A program made the position numbers and the translations under genes. A stretch of 31,628 nt of DNA. Source: a virus. Shown piece by piece: positions 14,717 to 21,439 of this stretch; position 1 is the first letter of the stretch, and every line of letters begins with the position of its first letter. The stretch is taken from the IMG/VR virus record IMGVR_UViG_3300031825_000056, positions 1 through 31,628 of that record; one strand, given 5' to 3'. The notes under the pieces are model-generated. The model was not told the DNA's origin. It saw nothing but the letters and a program-made list of their open reading frames with translations, and did no database searches.

Positions 14717-16485
14717 TGGCCGCCTCCTGCCACCACGCGCAGGCCGGCGCGCACGTTCAGGCGGGCCGCGAGCGCCGGGAGCTCGTCCTCGGGCACGCCC
14801 TCGGGGTGCACGCTGCGCAGCGTGGTCACCAGCTCGCGGGTCATCGTCAGCCCCTGGCTGGCCAGCGCGGCTGCGGCCTCGAACTGGGTGAGCAGGCGCG
14901 CTGGCGCGCGGTGCGTGGCCACGGCCGGCACCAGCTCGGTGCCGCGGCGCGGGATGAAGGTGCGCTGCGGCGTCTGCTCGATGACCTTGTACGGGTCGAT
15001 GCGGCCGCCGAAGGGCACCGCCTTGGCCTTCTTCTTCGCCTCGACCTCGGCGTCGGTGGCGGCGTCGTAGGCGAAGCGCTGCACCTCCTTGCGGTTCGCA
15101 TCCAGCACGGTGTCCGCTGGCCGCTTCCAGTCCTCGCCGATCACGTTGGCGTCGTCGCGGAAGCCCGCGTCGTCGCGCGCCACCAGCGGCACGCCGTGCA
15201 GCGCCTCGTTGCCCTCGGCATCGGTGTCCACCACGAAGGCCGCGTCCGGCACATAGGGGTTGTAGGTGACGAGCAGCTTCTCGCCCACCATCACGCCCGG
15301 CACGCCGCGCACGTCGAACTCGCGGCCCTTGAACGGCACCGTGAGCGTGTCAGTGACCTTGCGCGACTCGGGTTCGTGCGTGAGCAGCTCGCGGCACAGC
15401 TCCACGCCGGGCGCCAGGCGCAGCTGCTCTTGGCTGATGGTGAGCCACTGCTCGTTGCGCGTGCGTCCGTGACGGCTGTGCACCTTTTCGGCGTTGAACC
15501 AGGCGGCCCAGCGCCCGGCCTGCCGGTTCAGCTCGTCCAGGTTGCGCACCGGCTGCAGGCGCAGCGCGGGTTCGAAGCTGCGCTCGATGATGTCGCGCGC
15601 CTTCTCCACCTGGCCGGTGGCGCGCGCGTTGCCCGGCATGTGCGCGATCAGCTTGACCTGCAGCCGGCGCGCCAGGTTCTTGAACAGGCCCGAGGTGTTG
15701 GCGCTGCCCATGTCCATCATCAGGATGAAGGGCACGCCGTGGATGACCTCGCCATCGCGCGGGTGGATGAACCGGATGAAGGCGTCGACCAGGTTCGCGC
15801 TGCTCTCGGCCCCCAGCACGTAATGCAGCATCACGCCGCCGGCGTTGTGGTCCGTGCCCTCGTAGCTCCAGACGCGCTCGTCCTCGATCGCCTTGAGGTT
15901 GCGCGGCTTGTTCTTGTAGAAGCGGTCGCGCTCCATCACCTGCAGGCCGGTCTCGGCCTCGCGCTCGGCGTGCAGGTAGTACAGGACGCACAGCGACGCG
16001 TCGATCTGCCAGACGTGGTTCGGGTGCAGGCTCTTGAGCTCCACCGCCGGCGTCGGACGATTGAGCTGGTCCGGGTGCAGTCCGTAGTCGCGCAGCGCCC
16101 GGGCGATGGCGCTGTCGGACAGCGGCAGCAGCTCGCCGGTGGCGGGGTCCGTGCGCTCCGCGCGGATCTCGCCGTTGGCGCGCAGGATCTCCACGGCCTG
16201 GCCGATCGACAGCAGCCGCTTGTTGGTCTTGCGCTGGCTGGTGACCAGCAGCGCGCTGATGGCCTTGGCTTCGTCGCGTGTGAGGCTCACCTCGCCGGCG
16301 TCGCTGCGGCGCTTGCGCTGCGGGCGCAGCGCCACCTGGCCCAGGTAGCGGTACAGGGTGGCCAGGCTGACCTGCAGCTCGGCGCACGCGGCGTCCAGCA
16401 GCGCCTGCTTGCCACCGGCCGGGGCGGCTTCCGCGGCCTGGGCGAGCTGCACCAGGCGCTGGGTGAGCGCGGGCGAGAGCGGCAT
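14713..16485 (-). CDS. Phage transposase A (DD35E)
   Basis: 590-residue transposase, using the ATG with GAGGG 7 nt upstream; an in-frame ATG at 16518 would give 601 residues but lacks a ribosome binding site. Residues below use the 601 numbering. Helix-turn-helix regions lie at ~40-60 and ~100-150. The rve catalytic core has D173 (WQIDASL), D269 (ILMMDMG) and E305 (GQVEKA), a DD35E spacing as in retroviral integrases. A C-terminal beta domain follows (~390-450), then a coiled, basic tail that in MuA contacts protein B. It cuts and joins phage ends for integration and replicative transposition. Confidence 0.94.
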   Translation of the reverse strand: MPLSPALTQRLVQLAQAAEAAPAGGKQALLDAACAELQVSLATLYRYLGQVALRPQRKRRSDAGEVSLTRDEAKAISALLVTSQRKTNKRLLSIGQAVEILRANGEIRAERTDPATGELLPLSDSAIARALRDYGLHPDQLNRPTPAVELKSLHPNHVWQIDASLCVLYYLHAEREAETGLQVMERDRFYKNKPRNLKAIEDERVWSYEGTDHNAGGVMLHYVLGAESSANLVDAFIRFIHPRDGEVIHGVPFILMMDMGSANTSGLFKNLARRLQVKLIAHMPGNARATGQVEKARDIIERSFEPALRLQPVRNLDELNRQAGRWAAWFNAEKVHSRHGRTRNEQWLTISQEQLRLAPGVELCRELLTHEPESRKVTDTLTVPFKGREFDVRGVPGVMVGEKLLVTYNPYVPDAAFVVDTDAEGNEALHGVPLVARDDAGFRDDANVIGEDWKRPADTVLDANRKEVQRFAYDAATDAEVEAKKKAKAVPFGGRIDPYKVIEQTPQRTFIPRRGTELVPAVATHRAPARLLTQFEAAAALASQGLTMTRELVTTLRSVHPEGVPEDELPALAARLNVRAGLRVVAGGGQ

Positions 16486-16499
16486 GGCGCTGCCCTCGC

Positions 16500-17423
16500 T
16501 CACGCCTTCTTGAGCCATTGCGCGGCGTCCGCGGCCAGCTCCTGCTGCGCGGCGGCGGAGGTGTCGGGCAGGCCGAACTCCTCGCGCAGCGCGCTCAGCT
16601 CGGCCTGCACCTGCCCCACCAGGCCGGCCAGGAAGGCGGTGTGGTCCTCGTCGCCGTGGTTGCGCACCGCGATGATGGCCTGGCGCAGGCCGCCGGTAAC
16701 GGCGCCGCTGGCGTCGCGCATGATGGCGGTGGCCTCCTTCTGCAGGTCGACCAGCTGGGCGTCCGGCGGCAGCTTCTCGATGCGCTTCTGCGCGGCCTTG
16801 AGCTGGTCGATGCGCTTGCCCTTCTCGGCCAGCAGGTGTTCCTTGGCCTCGAGGTCGCCCCTGGCATCGGCCAGCGCCTGCTCGGTCTCTTCGATCCGCA
16901 CCGCCAGGTCCTCGATCACCGACAGGACCTCGGCCTTGGTGGAGCCGCCGGCGATGGCCAGGCGCACCGTTTCAAGCGACTCGGGCGGCAGGGCGCGGGC
17001 AGCGCGCAGCGCGGAGCGGTTCAGGCCGAGGCGGTTGGCGACCTCATAGGCTTCTTCGCCGAGCGCTTCCAGGTTCTGCGACGCCTCGAACATCGTGGTG
17101 TACGGGCGCCCGAAGACGAGTTGGCAGAACTCACCGATGTCCTTCGCCGTGGCGAAGCCGCCTTCTGCGGTGCGAATCGGTAAGTCTTTGATTTTCTTGG
17201 AGGTGCGAACCTGTTCGAAGAGCCGAACCTTCGCCGCGGCGAGGAAATTGGCAGTGAGGTCCGCCATTTGGATGGCCTTGACGCTCCCCGCCAAGTCACA
17301 GAGATCGGCCAGGTCCTCCTGCGCATCGGCGCGCATCTGGACCATCGCTCCATCGAGCTTGGCCTGGTCGAGACTCGCGTCGTGCGCGGCCGGGATTTCC
17401 GTCTTCAGGGCTTTTCGTGCCAT
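16500..17423 (-). CDS. Coiled-coil early protein upstream of the transposase
   Basis: 307-residue soluble protein beginning MARKALKTEIPAAHDASLDQ. The N-terminal ~150 residues are helical (LTANFLAAAKVRLFEQVRTS, GEFCQLVFGRPYTTMFEASQ). The middle (~170-220) is a clear coiled coil (IEETEQALADARGDLEAKEH), and the C-terminus is helical again. Proteins of this layout lie next to the transposase in B3-like transposable phages. They may act in replication or DNA binding, but no activity is known to me. The stop lies just upstream of the chosen transposase ATG. Confidence 0.75.
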   Translation of the reverse strand: MARKALKTEIPAAHDASLDQAKLDGAMVQMRADAQEDLADLCDLAGSVKAIQMADLTANFLAAAKVRLFEQVRTSKKIKDLPIRTAEGGFATAKDIGEFCQLVFGRPYTTMFEASQNLEALGEEAYEVANRLGLNRSALRAARALPPESLETVRLAIAGGSTKAEVLSVIEDLAVRIEETEQALADARGDLEAKEHLLAEKGKRIDQLKAAQKRIEKLPPDAQLVDLQKEATAIMRDASGAVTGGLRQAIIAVRNHGDEDHTAFLAGLVGQVQAELSALREEFGLPDTSAAAQQELAADAAQWLKKA

Positions 17424-17434
17424 GTCTTGGTCTT

Positions 17435-17746
17435 TCAGTCAGGGTTGCGGGTAAAGCGGTTGCGGGCCTCTTCCAGGCGCCGCTCGGAGCGGTCGATCGC
17501 GGCCACGACCTTGAAGGCCTGCTGCGGCAGGCGCGCGTTGAGGCGCCAGTGCCCGGTGGCCTCGTCGCGCTCGACCAGGCCGGCCTCGGCCAGGTTGGAT
17601 AGGTCACGGGTCATGGCACTGGCGGACACGCGCAGCTCCTTGGCGAGCGCGGCTGGCGGGTAGCCGTTGACCACGTCGCCGAAGAGCGCCAGCACCAGCT
17701 TGAGGATCCGCTGCTGGGCGGCGTTGGTGTACTTGCCGCTGCTCAC
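17435..17746 (-). CDS. Winged helix-turn-helix regulator, 103 aa
   Basis: 103 residues. Residues ~8-70 form an IclR/MarR-type winged helix: AAQQRILKLVLALFGDV, ALAKELRVSASAMTRDLSNL as the helix-turn-helix, and ERDEATGHWRLN as the wing. The C-terminus is a basic helix. The GTG start overlaps the upstream stop (GTGA). It probably regulates early phage transcription or host genes. The target is unknown. Confidence 0.75.
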   Translation of the reverse strand: MSSGKYTNAAQQRILKLVLALFGDVVNGYPPAALAKELRVSASAMTRDLSNLAEAGLVERDEATGHWRLNARLPQQAFKVVAAIDRSERRLEEARNRFTRNPD

Positions 17747-17964
17747 GCTGCGGCCCTGGCGGCGTGGAGATCGCCCCGGCAGCGCTGCTCGGCGCGGATG
17801 GACAGGTCGAACACCCGGCGCTCGGCCTGGCGCGCCTTGGCGAGGCACTGGCGGCGCGTCCAGTGGGTGCGACGTTCGCGCTCCCGGTCGTTCGCCAGTG
17901 CCAGCAGGTAGGCGCGATTGCGGGCATGCCACACGGCGGAATCGAACAGCTCTTGATCGGTCAT
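17743..17964 (-). CDS. Small basic helical protein, 73 aa
   Basis: 73 residues, very rich in Arg and Ala with few beta formers (AVWHARNRAYLLALANDRER, QCLAKARQAERRVFDLSIRA). It has no membrane helix. The ATG lies 3 bp after the stop of the CII-like gene, and its own stop overlaps the next start. The charge suggests nucleic-acid contact. The function is unknown. Confidence 0.6.
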   Translation of the reverse strand: MTDQELFDSAVWHARNRAYLLALANDRERERRTHWTRRQCLAKARQAERRVFDLSIRAEQRCRGDLHAARAAA

Positions 17965-17967
17965 GGC

Positions 17968-18438
17968 TCAGAACTCCAGTTCCGGCGCGGCGTAGCGCGC
18001 CACGTTGTGGTGGTGGTAGGCCACCTGTTCCAGGTGGCCGCGCAGGGCCGCCAGGGTCGCTTCGGGGTCGGCGCCGGCCGGGTCGGCGTAGAAAGCCGTC
18101 AAGAGCTGCAGCGCGGCGGCGCAGCTGCTGTTGACAGCCAGCAGGTCCTCGGTGGCGCCGCGCCGGCCTGTGGGCATGTCGATCACAAGCTTGCCGGCGC
18201 ACACGGCCAGCCATTCGCTGGCGAAGCTGCAGCCGCAGGCGTGCTCGTAGGCGGGGATCAGAATCGCCGGCATGCGGCCGGTGGCCAGCCACTTGTAGAG
18301 GCTGTCGTGGGTGGCGCCCATGCGGTCGGCGATGCGCTCGACGCTGAGGTTCTGCCGCTCGTGGGCGAATTCCTTGCACAGGCGCAGCGCCTCGACCAGG
18401 CTGCTCGGGCGAACCCGTTTCCAGTTGCGGCGGCTCAT
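17968..18438 (-). CDS. CII-like phage regulatory protein
   Basis: 156-residue protein. A strong GGGAGGG site lies 8 nt before the chosen ATG; an in-frame ATG further upstream was rejected because it precedes that site. Residues ~12-75 contain a helix-turn-helix (SVERIADRMGATHDSLYKWL) followed by IPAYEHACGCSFASEWLAVC, an arrangement seen in phage CII-like regulators. It is the first gene left of the 18439-18548 divergent gap and probably controls the early/lysogenic switch. Exact targets are unknown. Confidence 0.75.
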   Translation of the reverse strand: MSRRNWKRVRPSSLVEALRLCKEFAHERQNLSVERIADRMGATHDSLYKWLATGRMPAILIPAYEHACGCSFASEWLAVCAGKLVIDMPTGRRGATEDLLAVNSSCAAALQLLTAFYADPAGADPEATLAALRGHLEQVAYHHHNVARYAAPELEF

Positions 18439-18548
18439 TGGAAATGCCCTCCCGCCGCGCCTTCCGAAAAATCTCCCGATTTGCACGACGGGAAATGGCC
18501 TTTCGCCTCGTACAGTGACAGCTCGATCACACGGATGGAGGGATTGCG
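18439..18548. promoter_or_regulatory. Divergent intergenic region with operator-like palindrome
   Basis: The 110 bp separate the leftward CII-like gene from a rightward ORF. It contains TCCCG-N10-CGGGA (18474-18493), a perfect 5-bp inverted repeat. ATCTCCCGAT (18471-18480) overlaps it and shares ATCTCCC with one arm of the main early operator at 19756-19775. A weak -10-like TACAGT sits at 18511-18516 for the rightward ORF. Regulator binding here is likely; the promoters themselves are not convincing. Confidence 0.45.
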
Positions 18549-19070
18549 ATGCGAGACGATGACGCAGACAGCTGGTCTGTGCCGCAGGCGCTGGTCGTTG
18601 CCTACGAGGCCTTCACCCAGCGATTTGGCGCGGATCTGCTGTGGCAAGCCTTCGAGGCGCTGACCGTCCAGCATCGGGCGACACTGCGCGAGCACGCCGC
18701 GCTCGATCGCGACCTGGGGCAGTACCTGGACCACGCGCTGACGGCGCGCGGCGCGGAGCTGGTGGTGCTGTTGGCCAACTCCCGGTCGGAGCCCCAGGCA
18801 GCGCTGTTGCTGCTGCACTGCGGCGTTCGATGGTGGCGTGCCCGCGATGACCTGCTGCGGCGCAGCGGGCCGAAGGTGCGCGTGCCCAAGGTCTATGCCG
18901 AAGGGATGAACGAGCACGTCAGCCTCCAGCTTCTGAGTCAGATGCTGTACCGGGGCGCGGCCCCTGATACAGCTGCTGTCGGAGGCGACCCATCTCCGAC
19001 GCTGCCGGCGCCGCCGGGCGCGGCAGGCCCAGTTCCCGTCGCACGGCTTCGACGGTCGCCTCGGCGCTGA
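18549..19070 (+). CDS. Unknown ORF antisense to the early operon, 173 aa
   Basis: Rightward gene inside the leftward early region, with a strong GGAGGG site 6 nt before the ATG. The product has a normal composition for its first ~145 residues (PQALVVAYEAFTQRFGADLL, ARGAELVVLLANSRSEPQAA), mostly helical. The C-terminal ~30 residues (PSPTLPAPPGAAGPVPVARL) are low complexity and overlap the convergent gene at 18919-19215 by 152 bp. Minus-strand frames between 18439 and 18918 look like non-coding shadows. The function is unknown; a lysogeny-expressed cargo gene is possible. Confidence 0.55.
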   Translation: MRDDDADSWSVPQALVVAYEAFTQRFGADLLWQAFEALTVQHRATLREHAALDRDLGQYLDHALTARGAELVVLLANSRSEPQAALLLLHCGVRWWRARDDLLRRSGPKVRVPKVYAEGMNEHVSLQLLSQMLYRGAAPDTAAVGGDPSPTLPAPPGAAGPVPVARLRRSPRR

Positions 19071-19215
19071 CGATGCCGTCGTCGTACAGGATGACCGCCC
19101 AAGCGAGGGCTTCCATTCCCGGCGGGCACGCCGCCCGTTCCTTGTCGGCGATGGGCCGCAGTGCTTCGATGCGGCGCACGAGCGACTGGCGGTCTGGTGC
19201 GCGGCGGCCCGTCAT
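18919..19215 (-). CDS. Small early protein, 98 aa
   Basis: 98-residue protein: DRQSLVRRIEALRPIADKER, then PPGMEALAWAVILYDDGIVS and ATVEAVRRELGLPRPA, a compact helical unit of a kind found in the regulatory region of Mu-like phages. The ATG overlaps the stop of the upstream DNA-binding gene (ATGA). The Gly/Ser-rich C-terminus overlaps the plus-strand ORF. It is part of the first segment of the early transcript. The function is unknown. Confidence 0.65.
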   Translation of the reverse strand: MTGRRAPDRQSLVRRIEALRPIADKERAACPPGMEALAWAVILYDDGIVSAEATVEAVRRELGLPRPAAPAASEMGRLRQQLYQGPRPGTASDSEAGG

Positions 19216-19445
19216 GCCTTGGGCTCCGCCTTCAGGCCCAGCACGATCGCGCCGCGGTGGGCCTGGCCGCGCAGACCGCGCTGCTTGCCGCGCAGCAGGT
19301 CCACCAGGGTGCTGCGGTCGATCTGGTTACGCCGAGCCAGGTCGGCCACGGCGACGCCGTGCGCCTCCAGCCACTGGCGCGCCGTCGTGGGCGTCTGCGG
19401 GTACGGCAGGCGCGCAGGGCCCAGCGGGGAAGTGGTGTGCTTCAT
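19212..19445 (-). CDS. Ner-like DNA-binding protein, 77 aa
   Basis: 77 residues with one helix-turn-helix covering most of the protein: TARQWLEAHGVAVADLARRN, then QIDRSTLVDLLRGKQRGLRG and AHRGAIVLGLK. This 'AWLE..G..VADWAR......V..LL.G..+.RG..H..AV.LGLK' pattern is typical of small regulators upstream of the transposase in BcepMu- and B3-like phages, where they act like Mu Ner in shutting down early transcription. No Shine-Dalgarno site is visible, so translation may be weak or coupled. Confidence 0.75.
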   Translation of the reverse strand: MKHTTSPLGPARLPYPQTPTTARQWLEAHGVAVADLARRNQIDRSTLVDLLRGKQRGLRGQAHRGAIVLGLKAEPKA

Positions 19446-19481
19446 GGGTAGTGGTAAATTGCGGTTGAGTGCGTCGGCGGA

Positions 19482-19700
19482 TCAGGGGAGCCAGGCGCGC
19501 TCGCCGAGGCGGTGCTTGCAGTTCCAGGCGTCGCGCAGGTTCGCCGTGCGGCGCATCTGCAGCACGGCCCGGACGGTGCTGCCACGCGGGTAGCACCGGG
19601 CGGCGTTGTGGGCGTCGATGGCGGCGGCGAGCGCGCATGCCATCAGGCGGTCGCGGCTGGTGCCGCTGTTGTGTTTCGCGAGGATCCGTGCTGGGGTCAT
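19482..19700 (-). CDS. First early gene product, 72 aa
   Basis: 72 residues starting MTPARILAKHNSGTSRDRLM. An upstream in-frame ATG at 19754 exists, but it lies upstream of the predicted start of transcription (~19746), so the ATG at 19700 is used. The protein is basic and helical (ACALAAAIDAHNAARCYPRG, VLQMRRTANLRDAWNCKHRL), without a clear motif. It is the first gene behind the repressed early promoter. The function is unknown. Confidence 0.6.
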   Translation of the reverse strand: MTPARILAKHNSGTSRDRLMACALAAAIDAHNAARCYPRGSTVRAVLQMRRTANLRDAWNCKHRLGERAWLP

Positions 19701-19752
19701 GTCGGGGCCTGTGGTGGGTGGCGACGTGGTTTTGCGCGGTGGTATGGGGTGC

Positions 19753-19781
19753 ATTATGGGAGATCAATCTCCCATCGTCAA
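19753..19781 (-). promoter_or_regulatory. Early promoter Pe
   Basis: Reading leftward, TTGACG (19781-19776) and CATAAT (19758-19753) are separated by exactly 17 bp, close to the sigma70 consensus and the best promoter I see in the window. It precedes the whole early operon, with a start expected near 19746. The spacer is almost entirely the operator palindrome, so repressor binding would block polymerase directly. Confidence 0.8.
19756..19775. promoter_or_regulatory. Repressor operator, perfect 20-bp palindrome
   Basis: ATGGGAGAT-CA-ATCTCCCAT has two perfect 9-bp arms around a 2-bp centre, filling the spacer of the early promoter and overlapping its -10 box. It lies 18 bp before the start codon of the divergently transcribed CI-like repressor, the expected binding site for that dimeric protein, and could also autoregulate it. 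Confidence 0.8.
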
Positions 19782-19792
19782 GGGATATCGTT

Positions 19793-20269
19793 GTGCCTTC
19801 CAGGCAGGTCGACTTGGTAGCTATCGGGCAGCGCATCGAGCGCTTGCGCGGCAATCTGTCCCAGGCGGACTTCGCCGCTACTCTTGCTGTCGACCGAAAG
19901 ACCGTTGGCACTTGGGAACGTGGTGAACGGTTGCCAGACACCCGTGCTTTGCTTGGGCTATGGGGTCATTACGATGCAGACCCCGCCTGGGTGCTCACCG
20001 GCGACGGATTCGCTCCCGCGCTAAACGTGGACGAGCAGGAGTTGCTGTCGCTGTTTCGCGCCGCGCCGCTGGCAGTCAAGGCCGCCGCCATCGGCGCCCT
20101 GCAAGGTGGCGCAGCGGCGCGCGCGGCCTCGGGCAACCTGTCGCAGCGCGGCAGCGGCAACGTCCAGGTGGGGCACGGCGGCACCGTGTCCGGCATCGTC
20201 CAAACCAACCATGGCCACGGCTCCGTGCAGGTCGGCCAAGTAGGAGCGCCGCCCCGGCGCAAGAGGTAG
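19793..20269 (+). CDS. CI-like repressor with RHIM-like repeat tail
   Basis: 158-residue protein; the GTG start has AGGGA 7 nt upstream. Residues ~11-72 are an XRE helix-turn-helix (LSQADFAATLAVDRKTVGTW, then PAWVLTGDG). Residues ~80-110 are helical. There is no S24 peptidase domain, so RecA-driven self-cleavage is not expected. The tail (113-150) is Gly/Asn/Gln/His-rich with two VQVG tetrads (124-127 and 145-148), spaced 21 residues, and an IVQTN between them. VQVG is the core of RHIM amyloid motifs. The repressor is divergent from the early promoter and upstream of a membrane protein with a related motif. The repressor role is well supported; the amyloid idea is inference. Confidence 0.85.
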   Translation: MPSRQVDLVAIGQRIERLRGNLSQADFAATLAVDRKTVGTWERGERLPDTRALLGLWGHYDADPAWVLTGDGFAPALNVDEQELLSLFRAAPLAVKAAAIGALQGGAAARAASGNLSQRGSGNVQVGHGGTVSGIVQTNHGHGSVQVGQVGAPPRRKR

Positions 20270-20316
20270 CGGCCGCCTCCGTTGCAGGGCCGATTCAATG
20301 GCGACAAGAACAAGGA

Positions 20317-20631
20317 ATGAACGCTGAACGGATCACGCAAATCAACCACGGGGACAACGCGACGCAGATCGCCGTGCTGAACATCCACCCACCATCGCTA
20401 GCGAAGACGCCGCGCGAACCGAAAGGCGTCGACGCGGCCCTCGCCACGCTGCTGGCGGTGTGGCTCTCGCTGGTGTCGCCCTGGGCGTACATCATGGACG
20501 AAGGCTCGCGCCAGCTGGTCGGCCCGGTCAGCTACACCGCCTTGTTCTTTCTGAGCTACGTCAGCGTCATGATCTTGCTGTTCACGCTGATCGTCGGGCC
20601 GTATCTGTTGCACGTAAGGACGAGATCATGA
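20317..20631 (+). CDS. Two-helix membrane protein with N-terminal amyloid-like motif
   Basis: 104 residues. Residues 5-24 read RITQINHGDNATQIAVLNIH, a G/N/Q pattern like that in the repressor tail. Two membrane helices follow (~38-57, ALATLLAVWLSLVSPWAY; ~72-97, FFLSYVSVMILLFTLIVG). The start is uncertain: GGA directly abuts the ATG, so no normally spaced ribosome binding site exists and a longer N-terminus is possible. The stop overlaps the next ATG. A motif plus a helical hairpin is the layout of small pore-forming effectors triggered by amyloid templating, but no activity is shown here. Confidence 0.65.
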   Translation: MNAERITQINHGDNATQIAVLNIHPPSLAKTPREPKGVDAALATLLAVWLSLVSPWAYIMDEGSRQLVGPVSYTALFFLSYVSVMILLFTLIVGPYLLHVRTRS

Positions 20632-21197
20632 GAGCGATCGGGCTCCGCCAGCGCGGCCGCGTCCTATGGGTGGTGCTGCTCGGCGCCGCTTTGGCTGTCG
20701 GTGGTGCGTGGAAGTACCGCCAGGGCCAGAACGAAAAGCGGGCGCAGGCTCAGCAGGTGGAGGCACAGCGCATTCAGCAGGAGAACGAGACGAGGGCTCA
20801 GGCGGAGCGCAAGGAGCTCGAGGCCCGGATTGCCAAGGAAAAGCAGCAACGCGACGCGCTCACTTCATCGCTGACGGCGATAGACGCGCTGGTGGCGCGC
20901 TGGGTCGACGCGGTCAAGGTGGCCGGCACGACGAGTCGCATTGCGCTGGGGCCGCAGGTCGCGGCGCTGCAGGCGATCAAGCGTGAGGCCGAGCAACTCA
21001 CGGTGCCGCCGTGCCTGGATCAAGGCAAGGCCGACCTGGTCCAGGCCATGACTGCGACCGTCGACGGGTTCCTCACGTTCATGAGGAACGAGCTGAACAT
21101 CGGCCAGCAGCTGTCGAAGGCCGACTTCGAGGCCTCGGCCAGACACATGGAGAGCTACAAGAGCGGTAGGAGCAGTTGTCCGGCGGCAGGCGCGTAA
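20628..21197 (+). CDS. Membrane-anchored coiled-coil protein, 189 aa
   Basis: 189 residues. One N-terminal membrane helix (VLWVVLLGAALAVGGAWKY, ~13-31) is followed by a strong coiled coil (~35-85, EAQRIQQENETRAQAERKEL) and a helical C-terminal domain containing two Cys. AAGGA lies 8 nt before the ATG, which overlaps the previous stop. Most of the protein is probably periplasmic. The function is unknown. Co-translation with the 2TM protein suggests they act together in the envelope. Confidence 0.7.
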   Translation: MRAIGLRQRGRVLWVVLLGAALAVGGAWKYRQGQNEKRAQAQQVEAQRIQQENETRAQAERKELEARIAKEKQQRDALTSSLTAIDALVARWVDAVKVAGTTSRIALGPQVAALQAIKREAEQLTVPPCLDQGKADLVQAMTATVDGFLTFMRNELNIGQQLSKADFEASARHMESYKSGRSSCPAAGA

Positions 21198-21239
21198 CTG
21201 CGCATGACCGGCCCAGAACTCTGAAGAGGAGAACGTGAA

Positions 21240-21413
21240 ATGACGAACCCCAAGGCGCCACCACCACCACCACCGCCGCCACCTCCTCCGCCGCCGCCAC
21301 CACCGCCGCCACCCGCGCCGCGGCCGGATGCAGGCCACCGCGAGTTCAGTGAACGCTCGGACAACACAGTCTATTTCTCCCCACCGCCACCGCCACCGCC
21401 CAAGCCAAAGTAG
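21240..21413 (+). CDS. Polyproline microprotein, 57 aa
   Basis: 57 residues: MTNPKA, then 19 consecutive prolines, a short charged stretch (GHREFSERSDNTVYFS), then 7 prolines and KPK. The ribosome binding site is excellent (GAGGAG, 8 nt before the ATG). Mixed CCA/CCG/CCT/CCC codons argue against simple slippage-derived repeat DNA. Such a run stalls ribosomes unless EF-P is active, so expression should depend on EF-P. The rod-like polyproline helix could act as a spacer or binding ligand. I recognise no family. Confidence 0.65.
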   Translation: MTNPKAPPPPPPPPPPPPPPPPPPPAPRPDAGHREFSERSDNTVYFSPPPPPPPKPK

Positions 21414-21419
21414 CCGCGC

Positions 21420-21439
21420 TTGTGGCTCGGGTGCCACAA
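21420..21439 (+). promoter_or_regulatory. Inverted repeat and extended -10 before the SLATT-like gene
   Basis: TTGTGGC-N6-GCCACAA is a perfect 7-bp inverted repeat. Its right arm overlaps TGC-CACAAT (21432-21440), an extended -10 element, and the expected start of transcription falls at or near the ATG at 21448. No ribosome binding site or -35 box is present. It could be an operator or a terminator-like hairpin after the polyproline gene; both uses are inferred. Confidence 0.35.

Noticed and set aside
14494-17049. Long plus-strand open frame opposite transposase and MuB genes
   Set aside because: It mirrors well-supported minus-strand genes, has the His/Arg/Gln/Leu bias typical of antisense frames at high GC, and lacks a ribosome binding site.
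18435-18917. Minus-strand frame opposite the 18549-19070 ORF, which would close the gap in the early operon
   Set aside because: Its composition (runs of Gln, His, Arg) is shadow-like and it has no ribosome binding site, whereas the plus-strand frame has GGAGGG before its ATG.
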